64,000 nt of DNA, from contig JABAKD010000027.1 of the NCBI GenBank assembly GCA_012845835.1, positions 1,535,189-1,599,188 of the forward strand. Direction: 5' to 3'. Position numbers and translations under genes: made by a program. The notes beneath the pieces were generated by a model. The model saw only the letters and a list, made by a program, of their open reading frames with translations, was not told where the DNA came from and made no database searches. Below, in pieces: positions 57,491 to 64,000 of this stretch. Positions within the stretch are counted from its first letter, which is position 1; each line of letters starts with the position of its first letter. This DNA comes from Undaria pinnatifida (lineage: Eukaryota; Sar; Phaeophyceae; Laminariales; Alariaceae).

Positions 57491-58860
57491 GTTGCGCGTT
57501 ATTCACATGCCGATTGGAAGCGCGAACAACACGCAGAGCCGACGTGCCACGCCACGATACGATGCATCTCTATCGGCCGGCCGTCGGCCCTGCAACCCGA
57601 CTTTTTGGCATGCTACCCCTCGGCCAAGCGTTCCTCCCTCTCAGACATCCAGGAGCTGGCGAGTAAGGGTACACTACATACAACCGACGACGACATCGTC
57701 CTACTCGTCCGTAACACGACACTCCCGCCAACAAGCTCTGACAAACCGAACTTCGTGGGGCGAGCTGCTTGCTTGCTAAACGACGAGCCAGTTCGCATCT
57801 ACGTTCCCCTGCTCATGCGCCCTTGGATCATGCAAGCTTGTCACTCGACGGCCTCCTGCCACCTTGGCACCACGCGCACGTTGCGCATGCTGGAGCGTTT
57901 TTATTTGTGAATTGGCATGAGTGTGTGCACCCGGTGGTGGCTCCGCCACTGCTTGAAGTGCCAAGCACGGAAAACCCCACGGCTGACTGTCCGCTGGCCC
58001 ATCATCACAATGCCTCTGCCGGAAGGTCCAGTTATCGCCGTCAGTGTTGACTACTCCGGCCCCCTTCCGGTCACACCACGAGGCAACACCTACATCCTGC
58101 TGTTCACCGATCGCTTCAGTCGTCGGGCCGACATGTTCCCCGTCACTGCCGCTGAGTTCACCGCGGAGGGTACAGCCAATATCCTGGCGAACCAATACAT
58201 CCCTATGTGGGGGTACCCGCGCACCATACTCTCGGACAACGGACTGCAGTTCTGCTCCAAGCTTTCACAAGCTGTATACTAGCTGGTGGGTGTACACAAG
58301 CTTCCTACAAGCTCCTATCATCCCAACTGTAACGGGGGCGTTGAGCGGGTAAATCACACTATGGCACAAATGCTGGCTATGGTCATCAACGAGCGACAAG
58401 ACGATTGGGACTTGCATCTGCCGCACGTAGAATTTCGCTTACAACAACTGTGTCAGCGCGGCGACGGGTTTGGTGCCCAACGAGGTCCACATGGGCAGAC
58501 TCCCACGGCTCCCCCTGACGATTTTCGACCGAACAGGTGTCGCGGGACACCAGAGTCTGGCCCGTGACCACCTGGCCTATTGCGATTTGGCCACCGACCG
58601 GCAAAAGCGCGCGAACGACATTGTCCGCGCACACCACGCTCTCACCGTTTCCCGTGTTAACCGCAGAAACTCCGCTCTCGCCGACGCGCTGCGTCCAGCA
58701 CCTAACTTCACTGTGGGTGGTTGGGCATGGGTATACGATTCTGCCTCTACCATCCGCCAGGGTGTGAAGGCGAATACCGACGCCAAGGTACTCAAGGCCA
58801 TACTCGCGCTTAACTGGACGGGTCCATACAAGGTCCTGGCCGTCGGTCCCTGATCCGCCG
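57194..58860 (+). pseudogene. Ty3/gypsy-type integrase, element B
   Basis: The frame from 57,194 contains the pre-integrase segment (SDIQELASKGTLHTTDDDIV) and zinc-binding part (CHSTASCHLGTTRTLRM, then RHCLKCQARKT after a shift near 57,910). The catalytic core keeps all three acidic residues: aspartate at 58,049-58,051 (SVDYSGPLPVTP), aspartate at 58,235-58,237 (ILSDNGLQF) and glutamate at 58,343-58,345 (NGGVERVNHTM). The spacing from second to third is 35 residues, the D,D(35)E signature. A TAG (in place of a probable CAG glutamine) lies just after QAVY near 58,280, and an extra T near 58,435 shifts the frame. The C-terminal GPY motif LALNWTGPYKVLAV ends near 58,845. The role was insertion of the cDNA. 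Confidence 0.88.
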
Positions 58861-58904
58861 TCGAGACCCCGGACGGCTCGCCGCTCGGGAGCAACCTCCT
58901 TTAT

Positions 58905-59962
58905 TTGGATCTCCCTTCCGACCTGCCTGGTTCGGACGCTCGTCGGCGTGTGGCCATCAAGCGCTGCAAACCCTGTGCCAACCCCCACGACAGCGGGGAC
59001 ATGCCCAATTACCTACCGGCGGGGCTGACACAGTATGTGCTCAACAATTTTTCCAAGAAGTCCCCGCCGTACAAAGTCACTCAAGACGACGTTTCGACTC
59101 CCCTCCAACGGCTGGAGGTGGAACAGATCACTGGTCATCAGTCGGTACGGGGGCGAAGTGGCGTCATCGCGGTGCTGTACAAGACGCATAGGGCGGGACT
59201 CTCCGAACCGTCCTGGGAGCGGGAAATGGACCTTCACCTCTCCCGCTCCCACATCTTGCGTTATTGGACCGGAACCCCGGACCAGCACCGCCAAACCAAC
59301 CGCCTTTACCGCCGAATGCGGATCGGAGCAAAGTCACTCAAGACGACGTTTCGACTCCCCTCCAACGGCTGGAGGTGGAACAGATCACTGGTCATCAGTC
59401 GGTACGGGGGCGAGGTGGCGTCATCGCGGTGCTGTACAAGACGCATAGGGCGGGACTCTCCGAACCGTCCTGGGAGCGGGAAATGGACCTTCACCTCTCC
59501 CGCTCCCACATCTTGCGTTATTGGACCGGAACCCCGGACCAGCACCGCCAAACCAACCGCCTTTACCGCCGAATGCGGATCGGAGCGGCACAGCCTGACC
59601 TCTCCCGCAACAACGGGGAACGTTTCCTAGCGCCGGGCTACGCCTGTGTTCTCCGCACCGATTGGCTCAGTCGCTACCACGACACAGTACTCCCTAAGGG
59701 AGCCCACTTTTGGTACAAGGGAGACGATGTTTTATGGTGGCTAGGAAAAATCAGCGCGAGCACTACCGACGACAAGGTATACCTGGTCCGCTTTCTGGAC
59801 GACCCGGGACCGATTAAACTCCCTCTTCCCCCGGCGCGCTACACGACTTCAACGGGAGCCGTACGAGGCTCTTGGTGCTTGCAAGTTCACATCGCCAGTG
59901 CGTTTCCTCGGGGAATCCAACGTAACGTAGACGAATCTCGAGGCGCGGCTGTGGCCAGTTGA
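58905..59962 (+). pseudogene. Chromodomain (duplicated) and Tudor-like tail, element B
   Basis: Frame 58,905-59,630 gives RCKPCANPHDSGDMPNYLPA and a chromodomain VEQITGHQSVRGRSGVIAVL with LSEPSWEREMDLHLSRSHIL. A 257-bp tandem duplication (59,073-59,329 and 59,330-59,586) repeats it; because 257 is not a multiple of three, the second copy continues in the frame of 59,264-59,962. That frame carries the segment FWYKGDDVLWWLGKISASTT, then VYLVRFLDDPGPIKLPLPPA and GSWCLQVHIA, and stops at 59,962. The tail resembles a Tudor-type barrel by pattern only. Chromodomains of such elements bind methylated histone tails to target insertion. Confidence 0.75.
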
Positions 59963-60819
59963 CTTCCAAGCCACCACCGCTCCTCGATAGTTCTTCATTT
60001 TTTGAGTTATGAGTTTTGCGTCTTCGTCTTTGGGTCGTTCGTAGTGTCCTGAGGGTCTTCATCGAGTTTTGGGGCGGTTCTTTCCATTTTTTTTCTGTCC
60101 TGCCGAACCCCCTGCTCAGTGCCGGGTCAGGGTTCGGGCAAAACGCCGCTATCTGAGGCGCAGGGCTGTCGCCTTTTGTCATTGTTCAATTTCGCCCTGC
60201 CGACGCCCTCCTCAGCCCAGAGCCGGGGGGCGACCAGTGTACGGGTCTGTGTGTCTTCTTTCTTGTTTTGTGTGTTGTATTTGTTCTGCTTTATTTTTTT
60301 TTTTTCGTCTAAACACTTCCTCCCCTAGCGGGGCTGTAGGTGTTGACACCTTCCATCCTCGGGTATTCGTCGTTTCCTCGTCTAACCCCCCGCCTTGCCG
60401 ATGGCCCGCGGGAGGTTTTCCGCATGACTTCTCCCTTGTGTTAGCGCCTGTGTTCCCCTCCATATCGACGAGGGCTCACCTTGCCATAGTACTTTTTCTG
60501 TGGTTGGTTTACCGTGGAGCCTTTCCTGCCCCCCCCGCCACACCGGCGGCATGCGGCAGGTTCTACAGCCTTTTCTGCCCCCCCGCCACACCGGCGGCAT
60601 GCGGCAGGTTTTTTTTATGGGTGACTATTGCCTTGCTGTAGGGTCTGCTTTTCTTTCTACTGCTTTTCTTCGCGTGTTCCTGGCTCCATAGCCAGACGGT
60701 TAGAGGTGTGGGAGTGGGGTTTGAGGAGCCGCATCTTCGACTCATGGTCTAGTTCGTAGAACCGGAGTTTCTCCGAATCTCCCATATTTCTGAATATGCG
60801 ACTCATCAGGGTGGGATAG
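59963..60819 (+). other. 3' untranslated part and purine tract of element B
   Basis: T-rich non-coding tail. The GC-rich word CCGCCACACCGGCGGCATGC occurs twice, at 60,535 and 60,583 (48-bp spacing), each able to form a CCGCC/GGCGG hairpin. AGGGTGGGA at about 60,808-60,816 precedes the right LTR and is the likely polypurine tract. Confidence 0.6.
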
Positions 60820-61088
60820 TGGTAAGATACGGCCTCGAAAGGCCTGTAGGTATCCGAATTTGAGATCATTTGTATGGGTTTCGTATGATAAGGTTGGCGG
60901 TTTATATTCGGGGAAGTTGGGAATTAGATCGGAGGCACGCGCCTCCGATCTCAGAGGCTATCCCGGGCTCTGGTGGAAACGAATAAAGCTACATCTCTAC
61001 GAAGGAACGAACGTGAGTACTCTCCGAGGACCTGCTCAATTGGCAGACCTGCAGGGGGCACTCTGTGCCCCCCACCTTTTATTTAACA
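60820..61088 (+). repeat. Right LTR of element B
   Basis: 269 bp, from TGGTAAGATACGG to TTTTATTTAACA, followed by the CTTG duplication. It carries a perfect hairpin GATCGGAGGC/GCCTCCGATC at 60,927-60,950. Confidence 0.9.
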
Positions 61089-61165
61089 CTTGAAAGATAA
61101 TGAGGTGATGTCAACTCCCTGATAGTGTCTCTTACTCTGGCAGAATTTGATTTCAGGTGAGGCGT
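61089..61165 (+). repeat. Repeat R remainder after element B
   Basis: Sequence from CTTGAAAGATAATGAGGTGA to ACTCTGGCAGAATTTGATTT continues the repeat R copy that ends at 47,732. Confidence 0.8.
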
Positions 61166-61245
61166 GTTATAAGGCTTAGTTTGGTTAAGCTACTGGTTAA
61201 CCTTTTGCAAGTGGTCAAACGGACTAATGCCCCACTAATACCTTA

Positions 61246-61318
61246 ACAAATGGCGTAGTCGACAGACCATGGGTTTTTTGGGTCGTGGGTTCCAACCCCA
61301 TATCCATCATAATAAACG
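61246..61318 (+). repeat. tRNA-like relic or SINE head
   Basis: TGGCGTAGTCGA fits an internal A box and GGTTCCAACCC about 50 bases later fits a B box; GTGGG-TTCCAAC-CCCAT can form a T arm. The outer bases do not pair as an acceptor stem, so it is not a working tRNA gene. Confidence 0.45.
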
Positions 61319-61556
61319 TTTTTCAGACTTTCCCCATGTCGAATTTATAACTACTCTCCTCGGTTCGGCGCCCTGGAATCTGCCAACATTGGCAGGAAGG
61401 AACAGCCTGCCAACACAATAAACGCCTGCATAGCTCTACAGAACCAGATTTCAATTTGAAAAAGACCACGAAGTACACCTGCCCGCACACTTTCCCCACA
61501 GAGCTAACACACGTAGCAGAACGTAGCAGCACGTAGCGGCGGACCCGCAGTGGTTA

Positions 61557-61962
61557 ACCCCAAGGTATCTACGGGGCTGAGAACCGCCAGCAGCATGGAG
61601 GCTGCTGCAAGTGCTGCTGCCAGTCTTGCGAGCTCGGCTTTTCCTTGCCGCCGTGCGACACGGACGAAAGTGGTGCACCGGTGACCTTCTCGCTAGGCAC
61701 GGCGTGGAGAGTCTCGGATGAAAGACATGCACCCACGACCTCGCTAGGCTTGCCGTGGAGTAACGAGGAGCCTATGGTAGTAGATGACGAGGCAGCTCCT
61801 TACAACGACAACTCAGCAGCAAGACGGTTGCAGATTCCCCGGCGCCCCTTATTATCAGAGGGCCGGCGGCACGATACAGGACGTAAAAATGGCAAGCTGG
61901 TTCTTGAAAGACAAGAAATCCGGGAGCTCAAGGCAGTGCAGATGACACCCTCTCCCAAATAA
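61557..61962 (+). CDS. Weak candidate exon, unknown product
   Basis: An open frame starts after a stop near 61,554, has no ATG at the start, and ends at TAA at 61,960-61,962. It includes a cysteine cluster (GGCCKCCCQSCELGF), an acidic patch (NEEPMVVDDEAAPYND) and a charged C-terminus (KNGKLVLERQEIRELKAV). The nearest in-frame ATG is around 61,774. I recognise no domain. It could be a terminal exon of a host gene, since no repeat pattern is visible here, but codon-level support is lacking. Confidence 0.25.
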
Positions 61963-63000
61963 GAAACCCGCAGCCCCAGCCAGGATTCCTGCTTCTCGCT
62001 ATCAAATAAATACCTGATACTTGTACAATTAGGTGTAGTGCAGATAAATTATTCTAGGCACAATGCTGTTCATGCAGCAATAGTAGCAGAGATGAGATAT
62101 TGATAAGAAAAAAAGGAAGAAACCGGAATAATTCCGGCCAAGGCTGAATTTCTTATTTGAGACAGGGTGAGTTCTACACACTATCTTCAGCACAGCACCT
62201 CTCAATTGTCTTTCTTTCCCGGTAAGGTGCAAGTATAAACCTTGCTTTCCTATTTATATCCCTGTTTGTTTTTTACATTTATGTCGTGCACTATCGTGCA
62301 CTACCACAAGTAGCAGTGCTGACTACTACAACAAGTAGTAGTGCTGTATCCCGGAAATATGTTCAACGGCAAGCATCACCAACCAGCCTCAACACAGTGA
62401 TTTTTTCATGCGTTTGTGATACAAATGCTGTCGTTGCTATACAACGCGTTTCTTTATGCAGTGAACTCCTTGTGGTGTGTATCGAATGGATGAAGTAGGG
62501 CTTTCGGTGCCAATATTCGACTGGGAAGCGATGCGGGTGGTTCCGCCAAAATAGACGACGACACGAACACCACAAATAATAGGGCCCACGTAACTCTGTT
62601 CAACCAAATGATTGGCGATGCTTCTGAAAAAACCCATTTCATGCAATACAGACACTTTGTGTGGTGTATGTCTTGGCACTGAATCGTTCTTGCCGCCCGG
62701 CGACATCCAGCACCCCCATCATGCCAGGCGAAGGAAGATAAATATCAGGAGGGTGGGGAATAGCTACGAGTAGGGACCAGGTAACCCCCCGCCCCTTCTT
62801 CTTTCCCTCTCCCCAGGGATGGAAACAAAGGAAAACATTAGAAAGGGAAAACAAAACGAAAAGGGACCACAATTTTGTCGACAACGGTGGTAGTGTCGCT
62901 GTTGACCTCCCCCCCCCCGAGATGAAACAGACAATCAAACCCAGGGCCACACAAAACGAAACGGCCGGCTCGCAAGAGAAGCAACAACATAAACTCGTGC
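61963..63000. other. Intergenic or untranslated stretch
   Basis: Contains a local ACTACNACAAGTAG repeat near 62,300-62,340. A minus-strand open frame at 62,437-62,706 contains MGFFRSIANHLVEQS without a recognised domain. An AATAAA word on the minus strand near 63,005-63,010 may be the polyadenylation signal of the candidate gene that follows. Confidence 0.4.
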
Positions 63001-63331
63001 GGTCTTTATTTTTTGTTAATTAACAAAAGGCAAACTTGACCCCACACTGCAGACGCTAGCCTACCACACCAAGATGGGCCGGAGTGCACTTTTCGCATTC
63101 ACACCATGACCACCACCGCTTTTCGTCTGATCTAGTTTTTCCCAGTTCTGCAGGCCTCGGGCCGGTGCTTTTCTGGCGGCACATTGCATTGGGGCCGCCC
63201 CTCCCTCCCACGCGGGGCAGGGTGAGCCTCCTGGTACGCGCCTTCTTGCCGACTGTGGCCGTGGTAAAAGAAAATCTGAGGGCCCCGGAGTGGGCCCTTG
63301 GGCTTCTTGGGCGTCTGTTGGCGGCGCCAAA

Positions 63332-64000
63332 CTACCCAGCCTCATCCCCGCCGCCGGCAAAATCCAACATTTCTGCAGCTGACGCCGACACGCCTGCACC
63401 TGCCGCTGCGCCCCCCCCTTCACTGCCGCCACGAACGCCAACAATACCTGCCTCATACCACCTCTGCGAAACGGCAGGGGAAACAGCGCTACCGACAACA
63501 CCCGCAATCATCGCGCCCCCGTCATTTTCCTGCAACCTAGCACGAAATGCAGCATGCCGTTGACTAATAGAGATGATCGTATTCTTAACGTTGGCGTGCC
63601 CTTTGATTTCATCATAGTGATTCTGAACTTGTTGGGAAGTCGACAAGATCAACCGGCCCCTCACCCCGAGCATCAGGTCCCCACAATCTCTGAGAAAGGT
63701 CGCTTCTTTCAACAGTGTCTGCCACGTCAAGAGCAGAGACCCACCCAGGAAACATCGGGATATCCGGTGACCAGCTGGCCGTGTCGCTCTTGATAACCTC
63801 AAACTCAAACGGTTCGTAGCACGCTCCAATCTACTTTGGCAGTCCGCGGTTCTTCGCAGCCATTCCAATACTCCAGCGATAGTTGAACTCCAGCAGAATC
63901 GAGTTGTCCAGCGCAGGAGAAGCGCAATAGTAGCCTGCGGAGGTAACGATGAAAACCCTTTGAAAAAGGACAAACAGTTACACCAGGCGGAAAACATATT
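63332..64000 (-). CDS. Candidate host gene, 5' part beyond window
   Basis: A minus-strand frame of more than 220 codons runs off the window edge and stops at 63,332-63,334. Its last two thirds look protein-like: LLTWQTLLKEATFLRDCGDL, STSQQVQNHYDEIKG, ISISQRHAAFRARLQEN, then a glycine/alanine-rich tail. A second minus-strand frame is also coherent at about 63,610-63,930 (SPALDNSILLEFNYRWSIGM, then, past one TAG, YEPFEFEVIKSDTASWSPDI and FPGWVSALDVADTVERSDL), so the true exon structure is unclear. The AATAAA on the minus strand near 63,005 would suit its 3' end. I recognise no domain. This is the best host-gene candidate in the window. Confidence 0.35.
   Translation of the reverse strand, partial: NMFSAWCNCLSFFKGFSSLPPQATIALLLRWTTRFCWSSTIAGVLEWLRRTADCQSRLERATNRLSLRLSRATRPAGHRISRCFLGGSLLLTWQTLLKEATFLRDCGDLMLGVRGRLILSTSQQVQNHYDEIKGHANVKNTIISISQRHAAFRARLQENDGGAMIAGVVGSAVSPAVSQRWYEAGIVGVRGGSEGGGAAAGAGVSASAAEMLDFAGGGDEAG

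Larger units (their letters stand above)
47733..61088 (+). mobile_element. LTR retrotransposon B (Ty3/gypsy-like, NADAR-bearing)
   Basis: LTRs of exactly 269 bp at 47,733-48,001 and 60,820-61,088 differ at about 14 positions by my count (near 95% identity). The element is flanked by CTTG (47,729-47,732 and 61,089-61,092). The order of parts equals that of element A: leader with a 102-bp duplication and 84-bp array, Gag, three 230-bp repeats, NADAR, 36-bp repeats, linker, integrase with all three catalytic residues, chromodomain (tandemly duplicated), Tudor-like tail, 3' tail and purine tract. It is better preserved than A but still broken by a nonsense codon and several frameshifts. No reverse transcriptase or RNase H is recognisable in the 4.3 kb between the zinc knuckle and the integrase. 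Confidence 0.88.

Noticed and set aside
61246..61318. Functional tRNA gene
   Set aside because: A and B boxes are present, but the acceptor stem does not pair, so it is listed only as a relic.

Overview
The window looks like gene-poor, repeat-rich nuclear DNA of a eukaryote, most plausibly an alga or other protist. I see no bacterial operons, no convincing complete host gene, and many layers of decayed transposons: Ty1/copia, chromodomain-bearing Ty3/gypsy-like elements, a LINE remnant, hAT-like and other terminal-inverted-repeat (TIR) elements, tRNA-derived SINEs, satellites and microsatellites. The copia and gypsy-like proteins resemble families I associate with brown and red algal genomes. 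That is an impression from memory, and I cannot fix the lineage.

Layout. 1-5.3 kb: a 0.8 kb TIR element, a LINE reverse-transcriptase tail, a 1.7 kb hAT-like element filled with a 41-bp satellite, and a 269-bp MITE with TGAA target duplications. 5.3-10.6 kb: a broken copia element whose 3' LTR is cut off. 10.6-15.5 kb: four copies of one repeat in alternating orientation, interrupted by a hAT-like element with a near-perfect 8-bp target duplication and by a TTG microsatellite. 15.5-19.7 kb: little that is recognisable. 19,721-32,582: LTR element A. 32.6-47.7 kb: SINEs, a second copy of the 0.8 kb TIR element, a hAT-like element with a perfect 8-bp target duplication, GC-rich repeats and an 88-bp satellite. 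47,733-61,088: LTR element B, inserted into a G-rich repeat. 61.1-64 kb: a tRNA-like relic and weak candidate exons, the best being on the minus strand at the window edge.

The most interesting objects are elements A and B. Both have about 269-bp LTRs, 4-bp target duplications (CTTT and CTTG), a long repeat-bearing leader, a Gag with a CCHC knuckle, an integrase, a chromodomain and a Tudor-like C-terminal region. Where pol would normally carry protease, reverse transcriptase and RNase H, I can recognise instead a NADAR (YbiA-like) domain preceded by three roughly 230-bp repeats. I could not find a reverse transcriptase in either copy. Both copies are broken by stops and frameshifts, so this is a fossil architecture, but its presence in two diverged copies argues that the NADAR domain belonged to the element and was not a random insertion.
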